A stretch of 64,000 bases of DNA from assembly GCF_004359615.1 (NCBI RefSeq), contig NZ_SCWA01000014.1, positions 1 to 64,000 on the forward strand, in the 5' to 3' direction. The notes under the pieces were generated by a model. That model saw nothing but the letters and a program-made list of their open reading frames with translations. It was not told the DNA's origin and ran no database searches. Shown here one piece after another: positions 18,510 to 28,552 of the stretch. Position numbers and translations under genes: made by a program. Position 1 is the first letter of the stretch. Every line of letters begins with the position of its first letter. The DNA is from Macrococcus brunensis (GTDB taxonomy: Bacteria; Bacillota; Bacilli; Staphylococcales; Staphylococcaceae).

Positions 18510-19435
18510 TAGTCTTTTCCTCCTTGTACACGGATACGTGGATCGATGATACCGTATAGAATATCAACCACTAATAAGACAGCTACAAATAAGAAACTGA
18601 AGAACAGTGTTAAACCCATGATGACAGGATAGTCATTCATCTGAATAGAACGGACGAACTGATCACCAATACCCGGAATACCGAAGATTGTTTCGATTGT
18701 GAGCGCACCCGTAAGGATACCAACAGTCATAGGACCTATTAATGTAATGATGGGAATTAACGCATTTCGCAGCGCGTGCCCGTATAAAACCTTGTTCGTT
18801 GAATTTCCTTTTGCTTTTGCAAGCGTGATATAGTCTGAGCTCAGAACTTCAATCATCTCAGAGCGAATATAACGCGCGATAGTTGCTGTCACTCCAGCTG
18901 ATAATGCAAGAGCCGGCAGAACCGCATACATTGGGCCTTCCCAACCAGCAACTTTAAAAATCTGCCATTTTACAGCGAAGAAATATTGGAGAAGAACAGC
19001 TAAGACGAATGAAGGAACAGAAATAGCGATAACAGAGAATATAGTCGCGAGATAATCGATCCATGTATTCTGTTTGACGGCTGCGACTACACCTAATATG
19101 ATGCCGACGACAACCCCTAATATAAGTGCATAAAGCCCTACTTCTGCTGAGGGTCCTAAACGTGGAATAACAAGTTCAGTAACAGAACGATTATCATATT
19201 GGAATGAATTTCCTAAATCACCTGTTGCCACATTTTTTAAATAGTTGACATATTGGACACCAACCGGATCGTTAAGGCCGTATTTTTCATTAACAATTGC
19301 TTTTTGCTCAGGCGTCAGTTTTTCATCGTTATAGGGAGACCCTGGCATTAACTTCATCAAGAAGAAAGTTGCAGTAGCTACTATGAACAAAGTGATAAAC
19401 ATGTAGCCTAATCTCTTTAGAACAAACTTTAACAT
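18509..19435 (-). CDS. oppB: oligopeptide ABC transporter permease OppB
   Basis: First gene of the opp operon. The 308-residue permease has six predicted helices and the conserved loop with AKAKGNSTNKVLYGHALRN near residue 205. The ribosome site AAAGGAGG is strong and A-rich. In S. aureus the oppB leader is a reported RsaE target; here the AAAGG part of the site could pair with the CCUUU of the RsaE loop encoded 11 kb away. A CodY-like box lies upstream at 19528-19542. Confidence 0.95.
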   Translation of the reverse strand: MLKFVLKRLGYMFITLFIVATATFFLMKLMPGSPYNDEKLTPEQKAIVNEKYGLNDPVGVQYVNYLKNVATGDLGNSFQYDNRSVTELVIPRLGPSAEVGLYALILGVVVGIILGVVAAVKQNTWIDYLATIFSVIAISVPSFVLAVLLQYFFAVKWQIFKVAGWEGPMYAVLPALALSAGVTATIARYIRSEMIEVLSSDYITLAKAKGNSTNKVLYGHALRNALIPIITLIGPMTVGILTGALTIETIFGIPGIGDQFVRSIQMNDYPVIMGLTLFFSFLFVAVLLVVDILYGIIDPRIRVQGGKD

Positions 19436-19527
19436 TATTTTTCCTCCTTTTTTTAGGTTAAGCTTTACTTAACAATTATCATAACTAAGTTTTCACAAAA
19501 TTCATATAACTTTTTGAAAATAAAAAA

Positions 19528-19542
19528 ATTATTCTGATAATT
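19528..19542 (-). promoter_or_regulatory. CodY-like box upstream of oppB
   Basis: ATTATTCTGATAATT matches 12 of 15 positions of the CodY consensus and is itself palindromic (AATTATTC-like arms around CTG). It lies about 95 bp before the oppB ATG. It is weaker than the oppA box but in a fitting position. Confidence 0.5.
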
Positions 19543-19808
19543 TATTGTAAATCACACTTATTGTTATAATACAATTTGCCTCTTAACCTTTACTTCTCTA
19601 AAGCCTTAGCATCATTATAATGATAATTTCTTACTTTTTGCAATACATTTTTTATTCAGAATTCTCTTTAATATGTATAAAATTATCCTATTTCATTGCG
19701 TTAAAGCGATGTTGAATTTATTAATATTCATTATTATATTTATTAATACATATTCATACTAAAATAGTCGGCTATTTTCAATGATTTGGTAAATGAAATA
19801 TTTATCTG

Positions 19809-19838
19809 TTATACATCAATCCGATTTTACTGTACAAT
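19809..19838 (+). promoter_or_regulatory. promoter of the DUF3899 gene
   Basis: TTATAC (19809-19814) and TACAAT (19833-19838) with an 18-nt spacer and a TG just before the -10. About 24 nt of leader precede the GGAGGG ribosome site. Confidence 0.5.
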
Positions 19839-19868
19839 ACTAATGAGGATATAAGTGGAGGGTTATAA

Positions 19869-20240
19869 GTGAAGTTCAAATTCTATAGTTTATTTATTTC
19901 GATATTATTGTTTTTAAGTATTGTTTCTTTGTTTTTTTATGGTTTCAGTATGATTCATTTTTTTGATACATTGTTCATGTATGCGCTATTGATGTTCTGT
20001 ATAGGTTTACTCATATATTTGTTCTCAGACGGCGCATTCAGTATTATGGGGCATTCTTTCAGACGTTTTCATTATGTCACTGCCCCTAAGCGTCTGAAAG
20101 AAACGATGGCTGATGATGACTTGTATAACCAGAAAGAAGTCAGAATCCGCAATGAAAGATATGCGTTTACTGTGCCGATGATTTTAACTGCTCTAGCTGG
20201 TATTGTAATTTCACTCGTATTTTCTTATCTAATCAAATAA
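19869..20240 (+). CDS. DUF3899 membrane protein
   Basis: A 123-residue protein with helices at about residues 5-27, 33-52 and 100-121, and a charged middle loop (RRFHYVTAPKRLKETMADDDLYNQ). This resembles the DUF3899 family of Firmicutes; the function is unknown. The GTG start follows GTGGAGGG 6 nt upstream. It is convergent with fabF, the two being separated by a perfect shared terminator. Confidence 0.8.
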   Translation: MKFKFYSLFISILLFLSIVSLFFYGFSMIHFFDTLFMYALLMFCIGLLIYLFSDGAFSIMGHSFRRFHYVTAPKRLKETMADDDLYNQKEVRIRNERYAFTVPMILTALAGIVISLVFSYLIK

Positions 20241-20277
20241 AAGAAGCGAAGACTCTTACAAGGAGTCTTCGCTTCTT
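20237..20277. terminator. bidirectional terminator between DUF3899 gene and fabF
   Basis: Perfect 17-bp stem (AAAAGAAGCGAAGACTC and its complement) with a 7-nt loop and T/A runs on both sides, so it can stop both convergent transcripts. Confidence 0.93.
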
Positions 20278-20280
20278 TTA

Positions 20281-21519
20281 TTAGTCCTGATATTTTTTAA
20301 GGACGATGACTGCATTATGACCACCAAAGCCTAAGCTGTTGGATAGAGCATATTCAATGTCCATCTCAATCGCTTCATTCGGAATATAATCAAGATCACA
20401 TGCCGGATCTGGCTGGTCCTGATGTATTGTCGGTGGAACGGTTCCATTATGAATCGCCAGTGCTGTCAGAATAGCTTCGATTGCACCAGTCGCACCGAGC
20501 AGGTGACCTGTCATTGACTTCGTCGAGGATACTTTCAGATTCTTCGCTGCTTCACCGAATACAGTTTTAATCGCTTCTGTTTCATATAGATCACCGATCG
20601 GTGTGCTTGTACCATGTGCATTCAAATACTGGATCTGGTCAGGTGTGATGCCTGCATCTTTAATCGCCATTTTCATCGCACGTGCGCCGCCTTCTCCTTC
20701 TGGTGCGGGCGCTGTAATATGATAGGCATCACCATTGTTGCCGTAGCCAGCAATTTCAGCATAGATGTGCGCGCCACGTTTTTTCGCATGTTCCAGTTCT
20801 TCTAGAACGACAACACCTGCCCCCTCCCCCATCACGAAACCGTCTCGTCCTTCCTGGAAAGGTCGACATGCTTCGTCCGGGTTATTGTTTGTTGACAGTG
20901 CTTTATTGGCTATAAAGCCTGCGATGCCCATTTTTGTGATCGGGGCTTCGGCTCCGCCTGCGATCATTGCGTCTGCATCACCGTACTGGATGATGCGGTA
21001 GGCGTCACCGATACTGTTCGTCCCTGTCGCACACGCTGTAACTGTACAGCCATTCGGTCCTTTTGCGCCCAGATCAATCGAAATCTGTCCTGCAGCCATG
21101 TCAGGGATGAGCATCGGCACAAAGAACGGACTGATCCGGTTCGGTCCACGTTTTAACATCTGATCATAAGCGGTCTCAAACGATTCCATTCCGCCGATAC
21201 CCGAACCGACCCATACACCGATACGGTCACTGTTTTCATCTGTTATTTCAAGCCTGCTGTCTTTAAGCGCTTCACGAGCAGCTACCACACCGTACTGTGT
21301 AAAGCGGTCCATCTTACGTGCCTCTTTTCTCTCCAGATGGTCTTCGATATTGAAATCTTTTAATTCTCCGGCAATCTTAACGCTGAAATCAGAGACATCA
21401 AGTCTTGTAATATAATCAATCCCATTTACGCCTTTAATCGCATTTTCATAAGTGGTTGATGCATCGTTACCTAGCGGACTTAAAGCACCTATTCCAGTAA
21501 TCACTACTCTTCTCTTCAT
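20281..21519 (-). CDS. fabF: beta-ketoacyl-ACP synthase II FabF
   Basis: Elongating condensing enzyme of fatty-acid synthesis. The 412-residue protein has the active-site cysteine in TACATGTNS (near residue 165) and the two catalytic histidines in [11 protein letters not shown] and GHLLGATGA. It follows fabH by 9 bp with an AGGAGG site and is co-transcribed with it, as in S. aureus and Bacillus. Confidence 0.97.
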   Translation of the reverse strand: MKRRVVITGIGALSPLGNDASTTYENAIKGVNGIDYITRLDVSDFSVKIAGELKDFNIEDHLERKEARKMDRFTQYGVVAAREALKDSRLEITDENSDRIGVWVGSGIGGMESFETAYDQMLKRGPNRISPFFVPMLIPDMAAGQISIDLGAKGPNGCTVTACATGTNSIGDAYRIIQYGDADAMIAGGAEAPITKMGIAGFIANKALSTNNNPDEACRPFQEGRDGFVMGEGAGVVVLEELEHAKKRGAHIYAEIAGYGNNGDAYHITAPAPEGEGGARAMKMAIKDAGITPDQIQYLNAHGTSTPIGDLYETEAIKTVFGEAAKNLKVSSTKSMTGHLLGATGAIEAILTALAIHNGTVPPTIHQDQPDPACDLDYIPNEAIEMDIEYALSNSLGFGGHNAVIVLKKYQD

Positions 21520-21528
21520 ATTATCCTC

Positions 21529-22470
21529 CTATTTACCGTAGACCAGTGTAATGGCGCCGTATGTGAGTCCGCCGCCGAATCCTACGAGTACAATTTTACT
21601 GTCTTCTTTTACCGTACCTTTTTCGAGTTCATGAATCAAGGACAGAGGGATGGATGCAGCAGATGTGTTACCATAACGGTCGACTGTCACACTCATTTTC
21701 TCTTTATCAATTCCGAGTCTCTGGCGTGCTGATTCCATGATTCGGATATTCGCCTGATGGGGTATAAACATATCGATATCCTCTGGTTCAAGTCCCGCTT
21801 CTTTGACTGTCTTCTGCGCCATGTCCCCCATTATTCTGACAGCAAACTTGAAGACTTCCCGGCCGTTCATCTCGAGCAGGTGGTCTTCTTTTCTGTCATA
21901 TAGATATTCCCCACCTATCCCATCACTGCCGAGCTGGAAGTTCCGGATACCGCGTCCTGCGCTGACCTGGCCCATCACGACTGCAGCCGCGCCGTCACCG
22001 AAGAGAATCGCAGTATTGCGATCTGTCATGTCTGCAATTTTCGACAATTTTTCTGCGCCGATGACTAAGACATATTTACAGACCCCTGTCTGGATGAACT
22101 GCTGTGCTGTGACCATCGAATAGATGAATCCTGTACAGGCGGCCAGCTGATCCATTGCAGGTACTTGTCTCAGTCCTAAACGTTCCTGCAGCTGACAAGC
22201 AACTGAAGGAAACTTGTGGTCACCTGTTGCCGTCGCAACGAGCACCATATCTATTTCATCTTTAGCGATACCTGCGTCTTTAATCGCTCGTTCTGCAGCG
22301 ATAAAAGCGAGATCACTCGTATCCTCGTCCACTGCTGCAAACCGTCTTTCTTTTATACCCGTCATCTTGGTAATCCATTCATCTGATGTATCTAGAAACG
22401 CTTCAAAATCCTGATTGGTCATCCGTTTTTCTGGAACGTAGCCACCAATACCGACTATACCTATATCCAA
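21529..22470 (-). CDS. fabH: beta-ketoacyl-ACP synthase III FabH
   Basis: Condenses acyl-CoA with malonyl-ACP to start fatty-acid synthesis and sets branched-chain primer choice. The 313-residue protein has Cys112 in LAACTGF, His in IPHQANIRI and Asn in YGNTSAAS, the complete triad. It is the first gene of fabH-fabF. A FapR-type operator at 22498-22518 precedes it. Confidence 0.97.
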   Translation of the reverse strand: MDIGIVGIGGYVPEKRMTNQDFEAFLDTSDEWITKMTGIKERRFAAVDEDTSDLAFIAAERAIKDAGIAKDEIDMVLVATATGDHKFPSVACQLQERLGLRQVPAMDQLAACTGFIYSMVTAQQFIQTGVCKYVLVIGAEKLSKIADMTDRNTAILFGDGAAAVVMGQVSAGRGIRNFQLGSDGIGGEYLYDRKEDHLLEMNGREVFKFAVRIMGDMAQKTVKEAGLEPEDIDMFIPHQANIRIMESARQRLGIDKEKMSVTVDRYGNTSAASIPLSLIHELEKGTVKEDSKIVLVGFGGGLTYGAITLVYGK

Positions 22471-22497
22471 CGCTATCCACCTACTTATAATCTGTTA

Positions 22498-22518
22498 TTA
22501 TAACCAGGTACTAATTTA
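22498..22518 (-). promoter_or_regulatory. FapR-type operator of fabH-fabF
   Basis: Minus strand reads AAATTAGTACCTGGTTATAA, sharing the TTAGTACC half with the fabI site and with the FapR consensus. It lies about 30 bp before the fabH ATG. Confidence 0.72.
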
Positions 22519-22537
22519 TCACAGAATTAGCTGAATT

Positions 22538-23530
22538 TCAATCTTGACGGTAGGCATCATGTTCAGCAGGAGGCGTCTCTCCACTCGGCAGTAAGTTTGT
22601 TTCTTTGTAGTGTGCAAGGTCTTTCTTTAACTGGGTCGTAAACTGATTATCCATTCGTCTGGAAAGTTTACCCACGCCCACCAGGTTCTCTTTAATGCCC
22701 CAGTTCAGTCTTCCACCTTTTAAGTTTCCTTCTTCATATAGTTTTGCTACTTTGACATAAGCGGCTGGGATCTTCACCTGAGTACTCATCAATACTTGTG
22801 GACCGTAGTTACTCTGATCGCTGATAAAACCGATGACGTTGGTATCATGATCTCTTGCATATGACATGATATCGGCATTGATGCCATCGCCAGCTGGAAA
22901 CAGCACATCTACTTTTTTATTTTTGATGAAATTCTCTGCAATATCAGTACCCCGGCTGTCGTAGCTGAAGGTCTTGACGTAATATTCATGCAGTTTTATA
23001 TTTTTATTTTCAAATATCGCACCGTCTTTAAAGCCTTCTATCTCTGGTTGAGATTTAAAAGAACCGATGACACCGATATGACCTGTCTTAGAATGATGTG
23101 CTGCAGTCATGCCACCGAAATAGCCCATTGTATAGGCATCAATATTAATGATGGTGACATTGTCCGCTTTAGATTCACCGTTAAATACGACAAAATGAAT
23201 ATCAGGATATTTTGCAGCGACCTCATTAAATGCATCCGAAAATTCCATACCTTGTCCGTAGAGAACCTGGACATTTCGGTCTGCCATCCGTTTGACAGCA
23301 GTCTTGATTTCTTCGTTCGTATTGATATTCTGTTCATAAAAGAATGCTGTTTCATATGACTGAGCAATTTCAAGCATTCCTTTGTATCCTTCTGTTCCCC
23401 ATGTCTGGTCATACATGGAATCCGGAAATAGAAACCCAATTGTCGTCAATCGATGCTGGGGTCGACTGTAAAAAAAGATGGTGACCAAAAGTATAGCAAC
23501 TAGTGCTACCAACAGACTTATTTTTTTCAT
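22538..23530 (-). CDS. BMP/PBP1-type protein similar to Med
   Basis: A 330-residue protein with one N-terminal membrane segment (residues 4-22) and no lipobox cysteine. A periplasmic-binding-like domain of the BMP family follows (TIGFLFPDSMYDQTWGTEGYKG is the start region). In Bacillus the gene med beside fabH-fabF is a positive regulator of comK; this one occupies the same place and is most similar to that. The ATG at 23530 has a GAGAGGCG site, favouring it over the longer frame. An alternative role is a nucleoside-type binding protein, but no permease or ATPase gene is nearby. Confidence 0.8.
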   Translation of the reverse strand: MKKISLLVALVAILLVTIFFYSRPQHRLTTIGFLFPDSMYDQTWGTEGYKGMLEIAQSYETAFFYEQNINTNEEIKTAVKRMADRNVQVLYGQGMEFSDAFNEVAAKYPDIHFVVFNGESKADNVTIINIDAYTMGYFGGMTAAHHSKTGHIGVIGSFKSQPEIEGFKDGAIFENKNIKLHEYYVKTFSYDSRGTDIAENFIKNKKVDVLFPAGDGINADIMSYARDHDTNVIGFISDQSNYGPQVLMSTQVKIPAAYVKVAKLYEEGNLKGGRLNWGIKENLVGVGKLSRRMDNQFTTQLKKDLAHYKETNLLPSGETPPAEHDAYRQD

Positions 23531-23612
23531 ATTTCGCCTCTCATGTAAGGGTATACTTTTTCTATGAACTCTTCTATAATCAATAGTATAACAATTATTG
23601 GGGGATTTTAAC

Positions 23613-23804
23613 ATGCATTATATTATGACGTTTGTATGGGCTTTTATCCTCGTCCATATGATCAATTTCGTACTGATGAGCTTAGGTGGCGGCAATGAAC
23701 TTCATCTGATGACTGCAAATGTCATGGCGGTTGTTTTCGCTGTTCTGGCGCTTATCGTGGCTGCATTAATTCCAAATGATCCGATTCCAACCGATCATCA
23801 CTAA
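23613..23804 (+). CDS. DUF2929 small membrane protein (YjzD-like)
   Basis: A 63-residue protein with two hydrophobic helices (about 2-22 and 33-54) and a His/Asp tail. It resembles the DUF2929 family including Bacillus YjzD, which also neighbours med/fabH. The ATG at 23613 follows GGGGGAT. It is divergent from the med-like gene and shares a terminator with clpB. Function unknown. Confidence 0.82.
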   Translation: MHYIMTFVWAFILVHMINFVLMSLGGGNELHLMTANVMAVVFAVLALIVAALIPNDPIPTDHH

Positions 23805-23846
23805 AAAAGCACAGTAGCTTATTTTTAAGCTACTGCGCTTTTTTTA
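23803..23846. terminator. bidirectional terminator between yjzD-like gene and clpB
   Basis: Stem AGC-A-CAGTAGCTT / AAGCTACTG-C-GCT with one mismatch, flanked by A6 and T7. It serves both convergent genes. Confidence 0.9.
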
Positions 23847-26432
23847 TTGAAGTTCTAAATCAAGTTGGCCTTCCTTCATCGTGATATTGATATGTGCGCC
23901 TTCTGCAAGACTGTTCTGCAGTAAAAGACGAGCGACAGGCGTCTCAATATGTCTCTGCACGAAACGCTTAAGTGGACGAGCACCAAATTCTGGCGCATAA
24001 GCTTCTTTTGCCACCCATTCTTTAACGGATCGATCCACTGTCACTGACATGTGCTGATCCATCAGACGACGGTTCAGCTGATCAACAAATTTGTCGACGA
24101 TGAAAGTCATGTCATTTGCGCTGAGTGGTTTGAAGAGCACGATATCGTCCATACGGTTCAAGATTTCCGGTTTGAAGTAACTATGCAGCGCTTCATCGAC
24201 CTGACTGCGCGCTTCATCTGTAATCTCACCGTCCTCAATACCGTTCAACAAGTATTGTGAACCGATGTTACTCGTCATGATGATGATCGTATTTTTAAAG
24301 TCTACGATACGCCCTTTAGCATCTGTCAGACGGCCTTCGTCCAGAAGCTGCAGAAGTACGTTGAAGACATCACTATGGGCTTTTTCGACTTCATCAAGCA
24401 GAATCACTGAATAGGGCTGACGTCGAACCGCTTCAGTCAGCTGTCCGCCTTCTTCATAACCTATGTAACCTGGAGGCGCGCCGATAAGTCTCGCCACTGC
24501 GTGTTTTTCCATATATTCACTCATATCGATTCGAATCATATGTTTCTCTGAATCAAACATCGTACTAGCCAGTGCTTTGGCAAGCTCTGTTTTACCGACC
24601 CCAGTAGGACCCAGGAACAGGAAACTGCCGATCGGACGGTTTGGATCTTTTATGCCAGCACGTGCACGCACGACGGCATCTGCCACTAAATCGACTGCCT
24701 CGTCCTGACCGACAACACGTTCATGCAGAATATCGGATAGTTTCAGCAGTTTTTCTTTTTCTGTTTCCACTAGTTTAGAGATTGGGATACCTGTCCACTG
24801 CGATACGATGTAGCCGATCTCTTCATCTGTCACGACTTCACGGATCAGACGGTCCTTACCTTTCGTCTCTTCCTGAAAATCTTCTTCAAGCTGTGCCAGT
24901 TCTTTTTCGATTTCTGGGATCTTACCATACTGGAGCTCTGAAGCTTTCGCTAAATCATAGTTATTCTGCGCTTCTTCCAGCTGTGTACGGTATTGATCCA
25001 GTTCAGAGCGTTTTTCCTGTAAGACCTGGATCTGTGATTTCTCTTTTTCCACTTTAGCCGCAAGAATCTGCTGTTTCTCTTTCTCATCAGCAAGCTCTTT
25101 CTGCAGTTCGTCAAGACGCATACGGCTGGCACTGTCTTCTTCATTTTTCAATGCTTTTTCTTCAATTTCGAGCTGCAGTACTCGACGATTGACTGCATCC
25201 AGTTCAGTCGGATTAGATCCCATCTCTGTACGGATCGTCGCACAGGCCTGGTCAACTAAGTCGATGGCTTTATCCGGCAGGAATCGATCAGTAATATAAC
25301 GGTCTGACAGTTCAGCTGCCGCAACGAGTGCTCTATCCTGAATACGAACACCGTGATATACTTCGTATCTTTCTTTCAGGCCACGAAGAATAGAGACAGT
25401 ATCTTCAACGTCCGGTTCTGCTACCAGTACTTTCTGGAAACGACGCTCTAAAGCAGAATCCTTCTCGATATATTGACGATACTCATTCAGCGTAGTCGCA
25501 CCGATGCAGTGAAGTTCTCCGCGTGCAAGCATCGGTTTTAACATATTGCCGGCATCCATCGCCCCTTCTGTTTTACCGGCGCCGACCATCATATGAATCT
25601 CGTCAATGAACAGAATAATCTGTCCTTCACTTTCCTTCACTTCTTTTAACACGGCTTTTAAACGTTCTTCAAATTCACCGCGGAATTTAGCGCCTGCAAC
25701 TAGTGCACTGAGATCCAGTTCAAAAATAGTTTTGTTCAGAAGTGATTCCGGCACGTCTTTACGAACGATACGCTGTGCCAGTCCTTCGACTATGGCAGTC
25801 TTACCGACACCCGGTTCCCCGATTAAGATAGGATTATTCTTGGTCTTACGACTTAAAATACGAATCGCGTTACGAACTTCTTCATCTCGTCCGATAACCG
25901 GATCCATTTTACCGTTACGGACTTCCTCAACTAAGTCTCTCCCATATTTTTTCAGTACTTCATATTGAACTTCAGGATTTTGTGATGTCACATGGTTTCC
26001 TCCTCTGATCTGATTAATGATTTCTTTAATGACTTCTGATTTGCTGCCGACAAACTCGCGTGTCAGTCCATGAGACTGAACGGCTGCCAGTATGAGATGT
26101 TCCACTGATAAATAGTCATCTGACATTTCTTTTTGCAGTTGCTCAGATTTTTGTATCAGCTGGTTCAAGTCATTGCTTAAATACTGACCGTACTGCATAT
26201 TATCACCACTGACTGCGGGCAGACTATTCAATCTTTCTTCCAGTTTAGCGGTATATTCTTTTAAGTTCAGGTTCGCTCTTTCAAAAACCGTGGACAGCAT
26301 ACTATCCGTATCTTTAGCAAAATGCAGTAAAATACTTTCAGGTTCAATGGTCTGCATTTTCCGTTCTACGGCATCACTTTGGGCTGCTTCAACAGCGGTC
26401 TGGACATTGTAAGTCATTTTATCTGCGTTCAT
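23844..26432 (-). CDS. clpB: ATP-dependent disaggregase ClpB
   Basis: Hsp100 chaperone that rescues aggregated proteins with DnaK. The 862-residue protein has two AAA+ modules with Walker A motifs GEPGVGKT (about 205) and GPTGVGKT (about 605). A long M-domain coiled coil lies between about 410 and 525 (rich in Glu/Lys/Gln), which separates ClpB from ClpC. A near-perfect sigma-A promoter and a CtsR operator precede it (26445-26499), so heat-shock control by CtsR is expected. It is monocistronic. Confidence 0.97.
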   Translation of the reverse strand: MNADKMTYNVQTAVEAAQSDAVERKMQTIEPESILLHFAKDTDSMLSTVFERANLNLKEYTAKLEERLNSLPAVSGDNMQYGQYLSNDLNQLIQKSEQLQKEMSDDYLSVEHLILAAVQSHGLTREFVGSKSEVIKEIINQIRGGNHVTSQNPEVQYEVLKKYGRDLVEEVRNGKMDPVIGRDEEVRNAIRILSRKTKNNPILIGEPGVGKTAIVEGLAQRIVRKDVPESLLNKTIFELDLSALVAGAKFRGEFEERLKAVLKEVKESEGQIILFIDEIHMMVGAGKTEGAMDAGNMLKPMLARGELHCIGATTLNEYRQYIEKDSALERRFQKVLVAEPDVEDTVSILRGLKERYEVYHGVRIQDRALVAAAELSDRYITDRFLPDKAIDLVDQACATIRTEMGSNPTELDAVNRRVLQLEIEEKALKNEEDSASRMRLDELQKELADEKEKQQILAAKVEKEKSQIQVLQEKRSELDQYRTQLEEAQNNYDLAKASELQYGKIPEIEKELAQLEEDFQEETKGKDRLIREVVTDEEIGYIVSQWTGIPISKLVETEKEKLLKLSDILHERVVGQDEAVDLVADAVVRARAGIKDPNRPIGSFLFLGPTGVGKTELAKALASTMFDSEKHMIRIDMSEYMEKHAVARLIGAPPGYIGYEEGGQLTEAVRRQPYSVILLDEVEKAHSDVFNVLLQLLDEGRLTDAKGRIVDFKNTIIIMTSNIGSQYLLNGIEDGEITDEARSQVDEALHSYFKPEILNRMDDIVLFKPLSANDMTFIVDKFVDQLNRRLMDQHMSVTVDRSVKEWVAKEAYAPEFGARPLKRFVQRHIETPVARLLLQNSLAEGAHINITMKEGQLDLELQ

Positions 26433-26444
26433 ATTGCCACCTCA

Positions 26445-26499
26445 TTTGACTATATTTGACCTTTAATAATATTATATATCCATTTTATGCGTGTGACAA
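26445..26499 (-). promoter_or_regulatory. clpB promoter with CtsR operator
   Basis: Minus-strand TTGTCA (26494-26499), 17 nt, TATAAT (26471-26476). Just downstream lies GGTCAAATATAGTCAAA (26445-26461), an exact match to the CtsR heptad repeat. It covers the start of the transcript and ends 13 bp before the ATG. Confidence 0.93.
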
Positions 26500-26558
26500 A
26501 CATCATGCTTTTCATATCGGAAAAATTTAAATCGTGCCATATTATGAAAAACGTCTAT

Positions 26559-26566
26559 GCTATAAT
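26559..26566 (+). promoter_or_regulatory. extended -10 of fnr
   Basis: TGCTATAAT (TG at 26558-26559, TATAAT at 26561-26566) with no good -35. It places the start of transcription near 26573, downstream of the upstream ATG codons. This supports the fnr start at 26595 (AAGGA at 26581-26585). Confidence 0.6.
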
Positions 26567-26594
26567 AGAAAAAAAGCGGACAAGGATGAATAGT

Positions 26595-27290
26595 ATGGTA
26601 CAAATCAATTTTCATGAAGCCACGAACGTCGTCAACTATATTCTGGATAACGGTAAAGAAGAATCCTTTAAAGCAGGGCAGTATATTTATCAGGCAGAAG
26701 ACCCGGCGGACTATATCTATGTCATCAAAAGCGGCATCGTCCTCATTAACCGTATGGTCGAAGATGGTAAGGAACTATCCATGAAGATGCTGTCAAGCCG
26801 TTCTATTTTTGGCGCTGTGACGCTGTTATGTGGTCCTAAGAAACATTCACTCTTCGCTAAAGTGAAGTCAGCTGCCACTGTCCGCAAAATTGAACTGAAG
26901 ACTTTCGAGACCGCTTTACTAGCTGATGAAGTCATGAAGTATGAATGGATGCTCTGGCAGCAGAATGAAAATAGCAAAAATGAATATAAGATGCGTGATT
27001 TATTTACCCTCGGCAAAAAAGGAGCGCTCTATTCAACATTGATCAGACTCAGCAATACGTACGGCGTTAAGCAGGAAGAAGGTATTCTGCTGAATGTTGA
27101 AATGACAAATAATGACCTTGCGAATCTGTGCGGCACGACCCGAGAAGGTATAAACAGGGTCATCAGTCAGCTGAAGACTGATGATATCATCAGTGTTAAA
27201 GGTAAGTACATTATGCTTAAAAACATCCAGTACCTCAAAGATGAAATCAGCTGTGAAAGCTGTCCAATTAATATCTGCAGAATCGAATAA
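26595..27290 (+). CDS. fnr: Fnr, oxygen-sensing Crp-family regulator with C-terminal Fe-S cysteines
   Basis: A 231-residue Crp/Fnr protein: cyclic-nucleotide-like domain (about 10-120), dimer helix, and winged helix with recognition helix near residue 180 (LCGTTREGINRVISQL). The C-terminus carries Cys220-x2-Cys223-x4-Cys228, the arrangement that holds the [4Fe-4S] cluster in Bacillus subtilis Fnr. The fourth ligand there, an Asp in RDL, is matched by Asp135. The segment GKKGALYSTLIRLSN is nearly identical to the Bacillus protein as recalled. Expected to activate anaerobic genes via TGTGA-N6-TCACA boxes; one such box precedes ndh in this window. The start at 26595 is fixed by the -10 and ribosome site. 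Confidence 0.92.
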   Translation: MVQINFHEATNVVNYILDNGKEESFKAGQYIYQAEDPADYIYVIKSGIVLINRMVEDGKELSMKMLSSRSIFGAVTLLCGPKKHSLFAKVKSAATVRKIELKTFETALLADEVMKYEWMLWQQNENSKNEYKMRDLFTLGKKGALYSTLIRLSNTYGVKQEEGILLNVEMTNNDLANLCGTTREGINRVISQLKTDDIISVKGKYIMLKNIQYLKDEISCESCPINICRIE

Positions 27291-27292
27291 AA

Positions 27293-27320
27293 AAACCCGC
27301 AGAAAATAATCTGCGGGTTT
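27293..27320. terminator. bidirectional terminator fnr / DUF59 gene
   Basis: Perfect 11-bp stem AAACCCGCAGA / TCTGCGGGTTT, loop AAATAA, between two convergent genes. A run on the left and T on the right. Confidence 0.9.
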
Positions 27321-27324
27321 CTGA

Positions 27325-27633
27325 TTAGCTGACACCAAGTGCAATCTTAGCGTAACGGCTCATCATTTCTTTATTCCAAGGTGGATTCCAGACGATATTC
27401 ACTTCGACACCTTTAATTTCTGGTAATTCGCCGAGTGCTGTCTTCACCTGATCAATAATCTGAGGTCCCATTGGGCAGCCCATAGATGTTAAAGTCATAT
27501 CAACAGTGACGATACCGTCATCATCCATATCGACGTGATAAACAAGTCCTAAATTAATGATATCAATTCCAAGCTCTGGATCAATAACGTTTTCCAGTGC
27601 ACCGAGAATACTATCTTTCATTGCTTCTTCCAT
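27325..27633 (-). CDS. DUF59/MIP18-family Fe-S assembly protein (SufT/PaaD-like)
   Basis: A 102-residue protein of the metal-sulfur-cluster biosynthesis family. The family motif VIDPELGIDIINLGLVY is near residue 15, the conserved cysteine lies in TSMGCPMGP near residue 50, and the tail is NIVWNPPWNKEMMS. SufT-type members help mature Fe-S proteins; a role in loading Fnr, its convergent neighbour, is speculation. The ATG at 27633 was chosen because GGAGTG lies 6-10 nt upstream. Confidence 0.88.
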   Translation of the reverse strand: MEEAMKDSILGALENVIDPELGIDIINLGLVYHVDMDDDGIVTVDMTLTSMGCPMGPQIIDQVKTALGELPEIKGVEVNIVWNPPWNKEMMSRYAKIALGVS

Positions 27634-27729
27634 GCTATTCACTCCTTCCATTCACTTTCTCTAACTATAACAAATTCCTTAACTATCGCCAATTAAATGA
27701 TATGATAGATGGCAGAAAGGATTGAACTG

Positions 27730-28551
27730 ATGAACGCTAAACACTTAATCTGCCTCGATCTCGATGGCACTTTACTTACAGATGAAAAAACTGTTTCACC
27801 TTATACTAAAAATATTCTTCAGCAATTAAAAGAGCAAGGGCATGAAGTGATGATCTCAACCGGTCGCCCCTATCGCGCCAGTGAAATTTATTACAATGAA
27901 CTCGGCCTGGATTCACCGATCGTCAACTTCAATGGTGCTTTTATCCATCATCCAAAAGACGATACTTTTAAAGTTGTGCATGAACCGCTCGATTTATCAA
28001 TCGCAAAAGCTATATTCGAACAGCTGGAAGACTTGAACATCCAGAATATCATCGCTGAAGTGAAAGACCATATTTATTTCCATTACCACGATGAATACTT
28101 GTTCCACGGCTTCACGATGGGTAATCCAGTCGTTCAAAATGGTGACTTAAATCTCACATTGCAGGAGGAACCAACTAGTATTCTGATCCAGGCAGAAGAA
28201 GAACATGTCCCTGCTATCCGTGAGCACTTAAGCGATGTCTATGCAGAACAACTGGAACATCGTCGCTGGGGTGCACCTTACCCTGTCATCGAGATCGTCA
28301 AAAAAGGAATCAATAAAGCTGTCGGTATTCAATATGTTTCTGAAACATTAGGTATTAAACAGGAACATATCATCGCGTTTGGCGATGAAGACAATGATTT
28401 CGAGATGATAGAGTATGCCGGCACAGGTATTGCCATGGCTAATGCCATCCAGGAACTGAAGTTGCGGGCTGATGAAGTCACACTTTCCAACAATGAAGAT
28501 GGCATCGGTGTATTTTTAGCTCGTTACTTTAATCTTGAAGGGAGAACTTAA
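27730..28551 (+). CDS. Cof-type HAD-IIB phosphatase
   Basis: Haloacid-dehalogenase-fold hydrolase, probably acting on sugar phosphates or cofactors. The nucleophile motif DLDGTLLTDEK is near residue 12, motif II is ISTGRP, and motif IV GDEDNDFEM is near residue 220, with a C2B cap between. The ATG at 27730 follows AAAGGAT. Its stop lies one base before the next gene's start, so it is co-transcribed with the CoA-disulfide reductase gene. The substrate cannot be told from sequence. Confidence 0.88.
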   Translation: MNAKHLICLDLDGTLLTDEKTVSPYTKNILQQLKEQGHEVMISTGRPYRASEIYYNELGLDSPIVNFNGAFIHHPKDDTFKVVHEPLDLSIAKAIFEQLEDLNIQNIIAEVKDHIYFHYHDEYLFHGFTMGNPVVQNGDLNLTLQEEPTSILIQAEEEHVPAIREHLSDVYAEQLEHRRWGAPYPVIEIVKKGINKAVGIQYVSETLGIKQEHIIAFGDEDNDFEMIEYAGTGIAMANAIQELKLRADEVTLSNNEDGIGVFLARYFNLEGRT

Positions 28552-28552
28552 T

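Larger units (their letters stand above)
19436..19868. other. 433-bp AT-rich divergent intergenic region
   Basis: Separates oppB (minus) from the DUF3899 gene (plus). It holds the oppB leader, a CodY-like box at 19528-19542 and the DUF3899 promoter at 19809-19838. The middle (about 19600-19800) is very AT-rich. No conserved reading frame, hairpin terminator or known RNA was recognised there. Confidence 0.6.
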
